A stretch of 64,000 bases of DNA, taken from the NCBI RefSeq assembly GCF_014697575.1, contig NZ_JACJSC010000006.1, forward strand, positions 170,372 through 234,371, read 5' to 3'. The translations under genes and the position numbers were made by a program. The notes beneath the pieces were generated by a model. That model did no database searches. It worked only from the letters and a program-made list of their open reading frames with translations, and had not been told where the DNA came from. Source of the DNA: Planktothrix sp. FACHB-1365 (GTDB lineage Bacteria > Cyanobacteriota > Cyanobacteriia > Cyanobacteriales > Microcoleaceae). Of this stretch, positions 54,925 to 64,000 are shown piece after piece; positions within the stretch are counted from its first letter, which is position 1; every line of letters starts with the position of its first letter.

Positions 54925-55908
54925 ATGGACATTAAAAACGGTTTTGTTGGCACAATTGGCAATACCCCTTTAATTCGATTAAACAGTTTCAGCGATGAAA
55001 CAGGCTGTGAAATTTTGGGGAAAGCAGAATTTCTAAATCCGGGGGGGTCTGTTAAAGATCGAGCAGCTTTATATATTATTAAAGATGCAGAAGAAAAAGG
55101 ATTACTCAAACCCGGTGGAACTGTTGTAGAGGGAACCGCAGGGAATACCGGAATCGGATTAGCCCATATTTGTAATGCTAAAGGCTATAAATGTTTAATT
55201 ATTATTCCTGAAACTCAATCTCCTGAGAAAATGGAAGCTTTAAGAACATTAGGGGCAGAAGTTCGTCCAGTTCCGGCTGTTCCTTATAAAGATCCAAATA
55301 ATTATGTTAGATTATCAGGACGTTTAGCCTCAGAAATGGAAAATGCGGTTTGGGCGAATCAATTTGATAATTTAGCCAATCGTTTAGCTCATTATGAAAC
55401 AACCGGGCCAGAAATTTGGCAACAAACCGATGGAAAAGTTGATGCTTGGGTGGCTGCAACGGGAACGGGAGGAACCTTTGCTGGAGTTTCGCTATTTTTA
55501 AAAGAGAAAAATCCTCAGATTAAAACCGTTGTTGCTGACCCGATGGGGAGTGGTTTATATAGTTATGTGAAAACCGGAGAAATTACAATTCAAGGGAATT
55601 CAATTACTGAAGGTATTGGAAATAGTCGAATTACGGCTAATATGCAGGACGTTCCCATTGATGATGCCATTGCCATTGATGATGATCAAGCGTTACGAGT
55701 GATTTATCAACTATTAAGAAAAGATGGATTATTTATGGGAGGTTCTGTTGGCATTAATGTGGCGGCGGCGGTTGCTTTAGCCAAAGAAATGGGGCCGGGT
55801 CATACCATTGTTACGGTCTTATGTGATGGGGGTGCTCGTTATCAATCTAAATTGTTTAATAAGCAATGGTTACAGGAACGCAATCTCTGGCCGGATAATT
55901 TAGATTAA
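54925..55908 (+). CDS. cysK: Cysteine synthase A (O-acetylserine sulfhydrylase)
   Basis: PLP enzyme that makes cysteine from O-acetylserine and sulfide. The ATG at 54925 (MDIKNGFVGTIGNTPLIRLN) is preferred over one 14 codons earlier; AGGA lies upstream. NPGGSVKDRAA has the Schiff-base lysine, GTAGNTGIG the substrate loop and GTGGTFAGV the phosphate-binding loop. 327 residues, typical. The dispersed repeat separates it from the peroxiredoxin gene. Confidence 0.92.
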   Translation: MDIKNGFVGTIGNTPLIRLNSFSDETGCEILGKAEFLNPGGSVKDRAALYIIKDAEEKGLLKPGGTVVEGTAGNTGIGLAHICNAKGYKCLIIIPETQSPEKMEALRTLGAEVRPVPAVPYKDPNNYVRLSGRLASEMENAVWANQFDNLANRLAHYETTGPEIWQQTDGKVDAWVAATGTGGTFAGVSLFLKEKNPQIKTVVADPMGSGLYSYVKTGEITIQGNSITEGIGNSRITANMQDVPIDDAIAIDDDQALRVIYQLLRKDGLFMGGSVGINVAAAVALAKEMGPGHTIVTVLCDGGARYQSKLFNKQWLQERNLWPDNLD

Positions 55909-55924
55909 TTGCAGGTATGTTTTA

Positions 55925-55943
55925 GGGCGAGAAAACCTCGCCC
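55925..55943. terminator. Bidirectional terminator-like hairpin after cysK
   Basis: GGGCGAG (55925-55931) pairs with CTCGCCC (55937-55943) around AAAAC, 17 bases past the cysK stop and 30 bases from the end of the convergent CHAT gene. GGGCGAG hairpins of this kind are dispersed in many cyanobacteria. Confidence 0.45.
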
Positions 55944-55972
55944 CTACAGAGGGTGATATTCTATTTTTTATC

Positions 55973-58900
55973 TTACCAAGGACTTCCGACTAAGGTAAAT
56001 GCTGCCCAATAATAGGGATAGTTTAAATCGTTATTATTGAGATTTTTTAGAGTAGGAGGAAGGGTAATTTCTTGGTTTTGATTAACTAAAATTAAACGAC
56101 CGTCCTCAATGCGAACTTGACCCCGAATCATGGCAATTTGTGCCGATTGTAAAGCTTTTGCTTTAATACCCATTCTTTCTAAATGGTGATAAAATTCGCT
56201 CATTAACCCTAATGTTCCTTCATCACTCACATACCACAAACTTGCTAATACTGACTTTGCGCCGGAAGCAACAGCTAACCCCGCAAATCCTAATTCTGCA
56301 TCTTTATCACCCACCGCAGTTCGACAAGCAGAAAGAACGAGTAAATCAACTGTTGGATCACTTAATCCTAATTGAGAAAGTTGATTTAAGGGAAGTTTTT
56401 GATCCCACAAGTGAATATAAGAATTACTCGCGTCTCCTGGTTTAAAATCGGCATGGGTAGCGAGGTGAATAATTGGGGTAGGATTGGTTTGGTATTGATT
56501 TTTAAGGTTAAATAAGGTAAAATTTTCATTGAGAAAATATTGATTTGTACCGAGTTCAGATGTCACCGTTGAGAGTTCAAGGGGAACGGCAGGTAAGGGA
56601 TTTTGATCTTGAAATTCCGAAGCTCCCATTGCTAATACATTTGCTTCAGCAGTTGAATGATATTGAGTATTGACTAAACTAAAACTCGGAATCAAACTTA
56701 AGGCATATTTTTCGACTAAAAATTGTTTGCCATCATAAAGCGCTGCCAAGGGAATTCCTCGTAAAATAGCATCCATTGTAAACATTAAAATATCAACATT
56801 GTCTTGTTTTAATTCGGGTTCAATCGGGGCAATAATCCATTCATATAATTGTTTTGCTTTTTGTAAGTAAGTACCTTGTTGATTTTTACGCAAACTACTC
56901 ACTTCTAATCGGAATTCTTTGATTAAATCGACTAATATTTTTTGATTCACATTGGGAACATTTCGATGCACAATCGAACCATTTGCACGCACTAATACGA
57001 TTTCTAATCGATTTTCCCTGGAATAAACATAAATCAGTGCAGACTTAGTATTCGTTTGATGGTCTAAATTGGATAATATTTGTGGAATTTGAGAGGATTG
57101 GGGTTGAGAGTTATTAAAATTTGTTCCCAAATAATTAGAATATTCATAGCTAATTAAATTCTCTAATCCTGATAGTGCTTGTTCAACATTCCCCATTTCA
57201 AAATTATTATTAATCTCTGTTTTTAATTCTACTATATCAGGAACTACAGAAGCAACTTGTGTCGTTTGATTCATGGGGGTTTCTGCTTCAGCAGTTTCAG
57301 CATTTTCAGGTTCTTCTGGAGTCGTAGTTCCATCAGCATTTTCAGGTTCTTCTGGAGTCGTAGTTCCATCAGCATTTTCAGGTTCTTCTGGAGTCGTAGT
57401 TCCATCAGTATTTTCAGGTTCTTCTGGAGTCGTAGTTCCATCAGTATTTTCAGGTTCTTCTGGAGTCGTAGTTCCATCAGTGTTCGAGGGACTATCCCCT
57501 TCATTCATCGAATTTTCATTCAAAGTAACTGAATTGTCTTCTTCTAAACTTAGAGGCGAATTTTCATCAATGACTCCCTGAGAAGTTGCTTGATTATCCC
57601 CCGATTGTTCATCTGTATCAACGGTTAAGTCATCTATAACTTCTGTTGGTTCTTGGGGATTCACAGTTGTATTATTATTCAAAGGAATTCCTGCATTTAG
57701 AATTGTAATATTTCCTTGAGTAAAAGGATTAGAATTACTGACTATTGTAACTGGAGGTTGAATCGTTTCTGAACCCGTCGTAATTGCTCCTGCGGTTCCA
57801 TTTAACGTTGCATCTCCAATCACAAAGGGTACAGTTTCTCCGCCTTGATATTGAATGGTAATTGCACCCCCATTACTACCATTTGCCGAAGAAATACTAA
57901 CTGGAATTCCATTTTGATCAAGCAGAGTTCCTTGAACTTGCAAGACCCCTCCACTGGTTAAATTAATACTCCCTCCTTGAGAATTCAATGTATTTGTGAC
58001 CAAAATATTATTAACAGCATTAAGGTTAATATTTCCCCCTTGAGTTGCAATAGAATTGACAGTAATTTCACTCGCGGATTCTAAACGGACTAAGCCCCCT
58101 GCGGTGCTAATTTCACCTACTGAAATTGATGGATTTCCAGCTAATCCATTATCCTGAGTAGATATAATTTGATTTTCAGGGGTTGTGAATTGAGAATTAG
58201 GGGATAAATTAACGGGATTAGCTAAGGTTTGCACCCCAGATTGTAGAATTAATGCTGGACTACTATTGAGAATTTCTGCATCTGGATCTGTTATATTGGT
58301 CAGGCTAGTATCGGGAGTTGTAATATTAATATTTCCGCCGGAAATTGCCCCTTTGGATTCAATTTTTAAAGAAGATCCGGTATAGTCTCCAAAAATAACA
58401 TCTGCTTCTGAGCTAATAATAGGATCATATAAACTGACAAAGTTTCCTCCGGTTCCTCTAAGGTTTAAAATGCTAAAATTTCCCCTAGAGGAAAAGTGAG
58501 CGTCTCCTGAAATAATTCCATCACTAATTAAGGTCATATTTCCTTGACTTTGTAAGGGGGTAATAGGGTGATTTAACGCTAAAATATCAATATTTTGATT
58601 GCCTTGAATTGTTAAATTTCCGCCTGCATTGGCTTTAAATGGGGTTTGTCCATCTCGAATTGTAACGGTATTTGTAGCGATTAAATTTAAGTCACCTGTT
58701 GTTGAAAGTTGATTTTCAACTAATGTTAAATTATTAACGGCTTGTAGATTAGCAGTTTGAGCATTAACTCTGGCACCAGAAGTCATGATCACATCCCCTG
58801 AATTCGCGGATAATCCATTGCTTAAAACAACCTCTCCAGCTTGATTAAGGGTTGTTTGAGTTGCAGAATTTAATCCAGAACCTGTTAATAATTCGGGTAA

Positions 58901-59650
58901 TGAAAGCGGATTGATAAATACAGAATTAGCGGTTAAATTAGGCGTAATTTCCAAACTTAAAGCATGACCTATTTGACTGATTTTAACTAAACTTTGACCC
59001 GGAACTGTTTGTACATAAATTTCTCCTGATGGTGCATTTAAGCTGCCTTCATTAATAACGGTTCCTCCCACTAACCTTAAGGATTGTCCCGAATTAATAT
59101 TCAATTGCCCTAAGTTAATAATTGCACCTGGTTGAGGGGAATTAAATTGAAATTCACTCGGCGTTCCTACTAAGGTTGACCAATTATTATTCCCAATACT
59201 ATTAAACCAATTTCCCTGTCCAAAACCAATGGCATCAGCCGTAGTCACCGTAAAGGCAGCCGGAATATTTAAACTCGCATTAGACCCAAAAATAATTCCC
59301 GCAGGATTGATTAAAAATAAGTTGGAATTCCCGCCAAGAACTTGAATTAAGCCATCAATAATTGAAGCTTGACCCCCCGTTACTCGTCCGAGAATATTTT
59401 GAATATTGGGTTCAGAAATAAAATTAACAATTTGACCTGTATTAACATTAAAATTTTGAAAACTATGGAATAAATTTGACCCATCAGAAGATCGTTGACC
59501 TCCTTGAATATTCCATTGATTATTCTGGGGAATGATTTGAGTTTCTGTTCCATCATTCGCGGGAATAATTGGTTGTGCGTGAACGAGAGGAGGAACAAGA
59601 ACAGAAGCAAAAATGAATCCGAATAAAGATAAAGAATGTTGGATTTTCAT
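55973..59650 (-). CDS. Secreted FHA-domain protein with C-terminal CHAT protease domain
   Basis: About 1225 residues. A signal peptide (FIFASVLVPPLVHAQ) is followed by the filamentous-hemagglutinin N-terminal (TPS) domain, residues about 30-310, with SNLFLINPAGIIFGSNASL. A beta-helical middle continues to about 690. Five 12-residue copies of DGTTTPEEPEN follow. The last 300 residues form a CHAT domain, a caspase-like protease: HLATHADF has the His and LSACRTAVG the Cys. Such fusions are known in cyanobacteria, with unknown targets; a TpsB-type transporter is not nearby. The start ATG at 59650 leaves a 13-base gap to the MscS gene. Confidence 0.85.
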   Translation of the reverse strand: MKIQHSLSLFGFIFASVLVPPLVHAQPIIPANDGTETQIIPQNNQWNIQGGQRSSDGSNLFHSFQNFNVNTGQIVNFISEPNIQNILGRVTGGQASIIDGLIQVLGGNSNLFLINPAGIIFGSNASLNIPAAFTVTTADAIGFGQGNWFNSIGNNNWSTLVGTPSEFQFNSPQPGAIINLGQLNINSGQSLRLVGGTVINEGSLNAPSGEIYVQTVPGQSLVKISQIGHALSLEITPNLTANSVFINPLSLPELLTGSGLNSATQTTLNQAGEVVLSNGLSANSGDVIMTSGARVNAQTANLQAVNNLTLVENQLSTTGDLNLIATNTVTIRDGQTPFKANAGGNLTIQGNQNIDILALNHPITPLQSQGNMTLISDGIISGDAHFSSRGNFSILNLRGTGGNFVSLYDPIISSEADVIFGDYTGSSLKIESKGAISGGNINITTPDTSLTNITDPDAEILNSSPALILQSGVQTLANPVNLSPNSQFTTPENQIISTQDNGLAGNPSISVGEISTAGGLVRLESASEITVNSIATQGGNINLNAVNNILVTNTLNSQGGSINLTSGGVLQVQGTLLDQNGIPVSISSANGSNGGAITIQYQGGETVPFVIGDATLNGTAGAITTGSETIQPPVTIVSNSNPFTQGNITILNAGIPLNNNTTVNPQEPTEVIDDLTVDTDEQSGDNQATSQGVIDENSPLSLEEDNSVTLNENSMNEGDSPSNTDGTTTPEEPENTDGTTTPEEPENTDGTTTPEEPENADGTTTPEEPENADGTTTPEEPENAETAEAETPMNQTTQVASVVPDIVELKTEINNNFEMGNVEQALSGLENLISYEYSNYLGTNFNNSQPQSSQIPQILSNLDHQTNTKSALIYVYSRENRLEIVLVRANGSIVHRNVPNVNQKILVDLIKEFRLEVSSLRKNQQGTYLQKAKQLYEWIIAPIEPELKQDNVDILMFTMDAILRGIPLAALYDGKQFLVEKYALSLIPSFSLVNTQYHSTAEANVLAMGASEFQDQNPLPAVPLELSTVTSELGTNQYFLNENFTLFNLKNQYQTNPTPIIHLATHADFKPGDASNSYIHLWDQKLPLNQLSQLGLSDPTVDLLVLSACRTAVGDKDAELGFAGLAVASGAKSVLASLWYVSDEGTLGLMSEFYHHLERMGIKAKALQSAQIAMIRGQVRIEDGRLILVNQNQEITLPPTLKNLNNNDLNYPYYWAAFTLVGSPW
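57299..57481. repeat. 36-base coding tandem repeat
   Basis: Five near-identical 36-base units encode DGTTTPEEPENx in the CHAT gene. The DNA identity is high, so copy number may vary between strains. Confidence 0.85.
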
Positions 59651-59663
59651 AGTTAATTTTAAA

Positions 59664-61148
59664 TTAAATTCCAAAGAGTGATTTCATCCGTTTTCTAACC
59701 CAAACCAGTGGATTGTTATCTAAATCTTCTTCCTCGCCTAAAATTCCCATTTCTCTTAACAGTTGTTGGCGTTGAAGTAGTTCTTGTTTCCGTTCTACTA
59801 ATTTTTCAGCCATTTGATCTGCTAATTGAGGATAACTGGATAAAAAATGATGAAATACATTTCGATCCACAACAAATAAAATGGTTGTTTCTAAGGTTCG
59901 GACAGCAGCCGTGCGAGGAATTCCCATAATTAAGGAAAGTTCTCCAAAAAAGTCCCCTGGGTTTAAATTGCGAATATGTTTGTTGACTTTCTCCGAGATA
60001 ATTTCCACTGAACCAGAAAGAATAATATGAAAGGCATCTCCTGGATCTCCTTCATGAAAAATAAATTCTCCTGATCGGATAGTTTCTCGATACCCTTGTT
60101 CAATTAATCCTAATAATTCTAAATCGGTAAACTGTTCAAAATAAACGACTTTTCTTAATAAATCTCGTAGGGATAGGGGGTTTGTTGATTCTAGTTCTAA
60201 ACCCTCAGACTCTTCAACGGTTTGAATGGCAGAAAATTGACCTTGAGGAGAAGCCTGAACAGCAACGGGATAAGGGTTAAAAATTGTTCGCAATTCTTCA
60301 GGGTTTTTGATCCATAAATCTCTTTGAGGAAGGGGGATAATAATATTGTTTTTTTTAAGCTCAGTTTCTATAATATAGTTTAATGAACTTTGGATCGGAA
60401 GTCTAGCTTTGGGTTGATCAATCCAAACTAAAAGCTCAAAATTAATCGCACTATCTCCAAAACTTCTTAACCAAACTTGAGGTGCGGGATAAGATAAAAC
60501 TCTCGATTCTCGGCGTGCTATTGCTAATAAAACTTCCGTCACTAACACTGGATCACTTCCGTAAGCAACGGGAACTTGAATATGAATTCTACTATTAACA
60601 TTTCCATAACTCCAATTAATGATTTTTCCACTGACTAAAGTTTGATTGGGGACAATAATTGAAATTCCATCATTGGTTAAAATTGTAGCAGCACGAATTG
60701 ATATTTTGCGAATCGTTCCTTCTAAATCATCAATTTCAATATAATCTCCCACTTTAACCGGACGTTCAATTAGGAGAATTAATCCGCTTACAAAATTTTG
60801 AACTAATCCCTGGAAACCTAAACCGATCCCAATCCCTAAACCTCCAGCTAAAAAGCTTAAAGACCGAATATCTAAACCACAGGCTTGAGGAACAATAATA
60901 AACCCTAAAGCAATGACAAAATAATAACAAATTGTAGCGATCGCGTCTCGGCTACCTTCATCAAATCCCCATTTGACCAATAATTTATCCCGTAACCAAT
61001 TAGTAAAAAACCGGGCTATTAAAATAACAGCCAATAATGAAATAATGACGGTAATAATTAAACTCACTGAAATTGTAATTTCACCTAATCTAATAGGTTG
61101 AGTGAAAATTTTATTGATAAATTGTATTATTCCTGAAATAATTGTCAT
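59664..61148 (-). CDS. MscS-type mechanosensitive channel with cyclic-nucleotide-binding domain
   Basis: 494 residues. Two or three membrane helices at residues 20-125 lead into the MscS pore block LGIGIGLGFQGLVQNFVSGLI and the beta domain VGDYIEIDDLEGTI. Residues about 340-465 are a cNMP-binding domain: GEFIFHEGDPGDAFHIILSG and GDFFGELSL then PRTAAVRTLE, the phosphate-binding cassette. A cyclic nucleotide may gate the channel, as in bCNG channels; proof is lacking. It precedes the CHAT gene on the same strand. Confidence 0.85.
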   Translation of the reverse strand: MTIISGIIQFINKIFTQPIRLGEITISVSLIITVIISLLAVILIARFFTNWLRDKLLVKWGFDEGSRDAIATICYYFVIALGFIIVPQACGLDIRSLSFLAGGLGIGIGLGFQGLVQNFVSGLILLIERPVKVGDYIEIDDLEGTIRKISIRAATILTNDGISIIVPNQTLVSGKIINWSYGNVNSRIHIQVPVAYGSDPVLVTEVLLAIARRESRVLSYPAPQVWLRSFGDSAINFELLVWIDQPKARLPIQSSLNYIIETELKKNNIIIPLPQRDLWIKNPEELRTIFNPYPVAVQASPQGQFSAIQTVEESEGLELESTNPLSLRDLLRKVVYFEQFTDLELLGLIEQGYRETIRSGEFIFHEGDPGDAFHIILSGSVEIISEKVNKHIRNLNPGDFFGELSLIMGIPRTAAVRTLETTILFVVDRNVFHHFLSSYPQLADQMAEKLVERKQELLQRQQLLREMGILGEEEDLDNNPLVWVRKRMKSLFGI

Positions 61149-61312
61149 TAATTTTGCCCTCTTTTTTCTGATAAATCTACAACAATTTAGAGCCTTAATT
61201 AAAATTAAATATTCTAATTACATAAATTTTAAAAAAATGACTGAATCTGTGAAATCGCTTTAATCGGTTTAAATTCATGTTTTAATTAAGGATTAACCGA
61301 CGTTTCAATCCC

Positions 61313-62308
61313 ATGAATCATCATACACTCAAAGCGACTTGTACAACGGTTCATTTAGGGGGGTTCTCCTGCAATTTACCTCCGGCTTTAGTGATCAACT
61401 CTGGAGATTCCATTGAAGTCGAAACTTATACAGGGTTCAAAATTTATCAGGAAGCACCAGAAGCCTTTCTCACCCCCGAATTAGTAGAAATTTGCCAGCA
61501 TTTACCCCCAGAACGCATTGTAGGGCCAGGTTCCCATCTATTAACGGGGCCAATTTATATTCGAGAAGCACAACCGGGAGATGTCTTAGAAATTCAATTA
61601 GAGGAAATTTATCCTCGTTTAGCAATGGGATTTAATGCAATTCGCACGGGTTGGGGCGCTTTACCGCAACAGTTTTCTGAATCTCGATTACGGTTTATTC
61701 CCTTAGATTTAGAGCAAAATATTGCTGAATTTCCTCTCAATTCAGGGATTAAAATTCCCTTAAAACCCTTTTTTGGAATTCTAGGGGTGGCGACTCCAGA
61801 AACCCAACAATCTTCAATTCCGCCCGGAATTTATGGCGGCAATTTAGATAACCCAGAATTGCAAGCGGGTTCTCGTTTATTCCTACCTATTTTTGTTCCC
61901 GGTGCGTTATTTTCCATTGGAGATGGGCATTCTGCACAAGGAGAAGGAGAAGTAAATGTTACCGCAATTGAAACCTCAATGAAGGGTAAAATTAAACTGA
62001 ATTTACATAAAAATATATTGTTAACGTCTCCCCTTGCAGAAACGCCATCGGATATCATTACTATGGGATTTGCAGAAACCTTAGATTTAGCGTTTGAATC
62101 GGCTTTAAAACAAATGATTGATGTTCTACAACAATTCTTTGGATTAGAAGCAGAGGAGGCTTATGTTTTATGTTCTCTAGCCGCTAATTTTAGAATTACT
62201 CAAGTGGTTAATTCTCCGCAAAAAGGAGTTCATGGAATGATTTCTAAATCCATTTTAGGTTTTCCCTTAAAATCTCTGCTTGATCATAAGGTTGTTAGTT
62301 ATTTATAA
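61313..62308 (+). CDS. Acetamidase/formamidase family protein
   Basis: 331 residues. The FmdA_AmdA family blocks GPIYIREAQPGDVLEIQ, PPGIYGGNLDN and FIPGALFSIGDGHSAQGEGEV (here FVPGALFSIGDGHSAQ) are present with the metal-ligand aspartate and histidine. It would hydrolyse a short amide to ammonia and an acid, which would suit nitrogen scavenging together with the purine operon. The substrate is not certain. The last codon is followed immediately by the end of tRNA-His on the other strand. Confidence 0.88.
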   Translation: MNHHTLKATCTTVHLGGFSCNLPPALVINSGDSIEVETYTGFKIYQEAPEAFLTPELVEICQHLPPERIVGPGSHLLTGPIYIREAQPGDVLEIQLEEIYPRLAMGFNAIRTGWGALPQQFSESRLRFIPLDLEQNIAEFPLNSGIKIPLKPFFGILGVATPETQQSSIPPGIYGGNLDNPELQAGSRLFLPIFVPGALFSIGDGHSAQGEGEVNVTAIETSMKGKIKLNLHKNILLTSPLAETPSDIITMGFAETLDLAFESALKQMIDVLQQFFGLEAEEAYVLCSLAANFRITQVVNSPQKGVHGMISKSILGFPLKSLLDHKVVSYL

Positions 62309-62383
62309 GGGCGAACGATGGGACTCGAACCCACGAGTGGAGGAACCACAATCCTCTGCCTTAACCACTTGGCTACGCTCGCC
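62309..62383 (-). tRNA. trnH: tRNA-His (GTG anticodon)
   Basis: Read on the minus strand the RNA starts GGCGAGCG and ends CGTTCGCC plus the discriminator C. The anticodon stem GAGGA/TCCTC closes the loop TTGTGGT, giving GTG at 62347-62349. The T-arm GTGGG/CCCAT with loop TTCGAGT is normal. The base before position 1 is T in the genome, so the obligatory extra G would be added or is absent. CCA is not encoded. Confidence 0.96.
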
Positions 62384-62479
62384 ATACGATTTTTTAATAT
62401 AGCACAGGATCAGAAACATGACTAGAGGTTTTCCCAAAAAAATTTTAATTTACTGATCCCAAGCTATGGGAAAGCCATA

Positions 62480-63073
62480 TTAAGCGTTTTCCTGAGCGGA
62501 TACAATCTCCGATAAGGCATAACGAGCAATGACGAAACAAGTTCTAGCTTGTTCAATCTCCGATAACTCAGACCAACACCCTGATCCTACTATAGGGGAA
62601 CCGACTTCCATTCCTTCAAGTTCCCCGCCTCGCATTGCATAAGCAAAAGGACGGGCTAAAACCTGTAAATCTTCCTGTGACCATTGAGGTAGTAGTTCTT
62701 GAACACAGTAGACTAATTGATCCGCCAATGACAGACTTTGTGAAGAAACTTGTTGAGTGATACGAGTGGTTACCTGTACCAACCGATGTAACAACTCATG
62801 GGGTATTTGTTCAGCAAAACGTTGTAATAAGGAGGTTTGTAAACTTGTGGCCAACCAAAGCTGATTTATTTTACCGATAAACCGTTGAGAGCTTTCAGCG
62901 AGTTCAGCGTCGGTAAACGCCTCTACCAAAAAATCGGGAGCTTCTTGCTTTAATAAATAAGCTTCAGCCTCCATCGTATGGGGGTTCCAAGGGTACGGTG
63001 ACTCATTGGGAAATAGGCAATTGAGTAAATCCCATTCCGCTTGAATTTCTGGGTTTTGAGCATCGTTAATCAT
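62480..63073 (-). CDS. Conserved hypothetical cyanobacterial protein
   Basis: 197 residues, almost fully helical. Distinct segments are EWDLLNCLFPNESPYPWNP, LLQRFAEQIPHELLHRLVQV and LVYCVQELLPQWSQEDLQVL, then a region ending in ARTCFVIARYALSEI. No membrane segment or signal. I do not recognise a family with a known role. It is transcribed alone away from the rrn promoter. Confidence 0.6.
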   Translation of the reverse strand: MINDAQNPEIQAEWDLLNCLFPNESPYPWNPHTMEAEAYLLKQEAPDFLVEAFTDAELAESSQRFIGKINQLWLATSLQTSLLQRFAEQIPHELLHRLVQVTTRITQQVSSQSLSLADQLVYCVQELLPQWSQEDLQVLARPFAYAMRGGELEGMEVGSPIVGSGCWSELSEIEQARTCFVIARYALSEIVSAQENA

Positions 63074-63880
63074 AATAGGAGCCTTTAGGAGAATTTTAGG
63101 AAGTATTGGATTTTAGATCACCCGCTAAACCCCACTGAATCATTTTCAGAGCTTCTATACTATATCTATAGTCAGTTCACATCGAAAATCCTCAGAGGAG
63201 TCTGGCAGGTTAGGCACTAGGAATATCAAAATTTGTAATAAAAACAAAATGATTGCTGAAAATATCCGTTAGTTTTGCCTCTGTTGGACGATTGAGAAAC
63301 AGTCAGTCTGCATTAAACCCCAATCCTATAGAAGTTTTATCATGATGACCTTCTGATCTCAAAAAGCTTCTACCTCAACGACTGAAGCAGAATGCTATAC
63401 CCGCCTCCCTAGCTACAGCAACACCTAGAAAGATTCCGTAAGCCATCAAAAACCTGTGGAGTAGCCTAATTCAATATTTCAGATCAATTGAGATTAGATA
63501 TTTCCCCTTCAGCCACCCTACCCAATCTCCCCCTCTGTGTACTAACCGTTCCTAGCAAGAAAGGGATCTCAAAAATGGGTTAAATCTCCAAAATAGCTCA
63601 AACCCTTTCCAATCAAGGGCTGCAAGATAATCAAAAAAAATTTTTCAAAAAGGGTTGACACAGCCAAGAAAGGCTGCTAGATTAATAAGAGTGTCGAAAA
63701 ACAAAGACGGCACGCCGAACCTGGACAACTAAAGAGTTTGAAAGCCAAGTTAGCACATTCTATATATCTCGTCTTTAAGAATTTCTTCTTAATCGGGGAG
63801 TTTAACACAAACTTTCTGAAAAAGCAAAAAATTCTAAAACTTTGAGAAACAAGTTTTAGAGCCAAAAAAACAGATTCTTC
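63074..63880 (+). other. rrn leader and upstream region
   Basis: About 800 bases with no protein gene. The right part is the pre-16S leader, which follows the promoter at 63655. The left part, 63074-63650, shows nothing I can name; it may hold upstream activating sites. Confidence 0.5.
63655..63683 (+). promoter_or_regulatory. Sigma-70 type rrn promoter
   Basis: TTGACA (63655-63660) and TAGATT (63678-63683) are spaced by 17 bases, about 200 bases upstream of the 16S gene. The -35 is perfect and the spacing optimal, which suits a strong ribosomal promoter. Confidence 0.7.

Positions 63881-64000
<120 letters not shown>

Noticed and set aside
57257..57581. Frames with repeated FRFFWSRSSIS or SGSSGVVVPSAF
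   Set aside because: Shadows of the 36-base coding repeat in the CHAT gene.

Overview
The window is chromosomal DNA of a filamentous cyanobacterium, most likely Planktothrix or a close relative in the Oscillatoriales/Microcoleaceae. This rests on cyanobacterial families (Ycf51, a CBS-CP12 fusion, DUF3769 outer-membrane LptD, NarM, DUF7219), on the sRNA Yfr1 lying between guaB3 and trxA, on many heptamer tandem repeats, and on the first 120 bases of a 16S rRNA gene at the right edge. The genus is inferred, not proven.

Layout. 0-9 kb: housekeeping genes, namely the end of an LptD-like barrel, a TPR-methyltransferase, the t6A synthase Sua5/TsaC, LarC, a slipin and Ycf51. 9-14.2 kb: a minus-strand purine-salvage operon (SGNH hydrolase, urate hydroxylase, HIU hydrolase, OHCU decarboxylase, guanine deaminase, then a small L,D-transpeptidase-like protein). 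It converts guanine and urate to allantoin as a nitrogen source. 14.4-25 kb: an ammonium transporter, a KimA-like permease, an AI-2E-type permease, a TIGR04282 glycosyltransferase, two tandem pentapeptide-repeat genes, a CBS-CP12 protein and a 2OG-Fe(II) oxygenase.

25-30.2 kb is the most unusual region. An HprK-like P-loop protein is followed by two near-identical PqqD-domain proteins, each carrying an internal twin-arginine signal and a six-cysteine knottin-like tail. Next come a MauE-thioredoxin fusion and an NTP_transf_5 nucleotidyltransferase. I read this as a candidate system for making and exporting disulfide-rich peptides.

30.4-33.2 kb: the lipid A genes lpxC-fabZ-lpxA and a DUF29 gene. 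33.3-34.7 kb: a CRISPR array with 15 intact repeats and a decayed left end, and no cas genes in the window. 35-38.4 kb: an arsenic operon (pstS-like, acr3, arsH, arsC) behind an ArsR-type operator. 38.5-50 kb: mixed housekeeping genes, including a HAD phosphatase, a 2H phosphoesterase, a PhnF-like regulator, CHAD, DUF3352, CorA, NarM, LOG, trxA, Yfr1 and guaB3. 50.2-53.5 kb: a tightly coupled, defence-like operon of DUF262, a DUF3696 ATPase, and a protein whose C-terminus resembles colicin E3 ribonuclease. 53.6-64 kb: a small coiled-coil membrane protein, 1-Cys peroxiredoxin, cysteine synthase, a large FHA/CHAT exoprotein, an MscS-cNMP channel, an acetamidase/formamidase, tRNA-His, a conserved hypothetical gene, and the rrn promoter with the 16S start.

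All calls come from reading the sequence and from memory of protein families. No database search was run.
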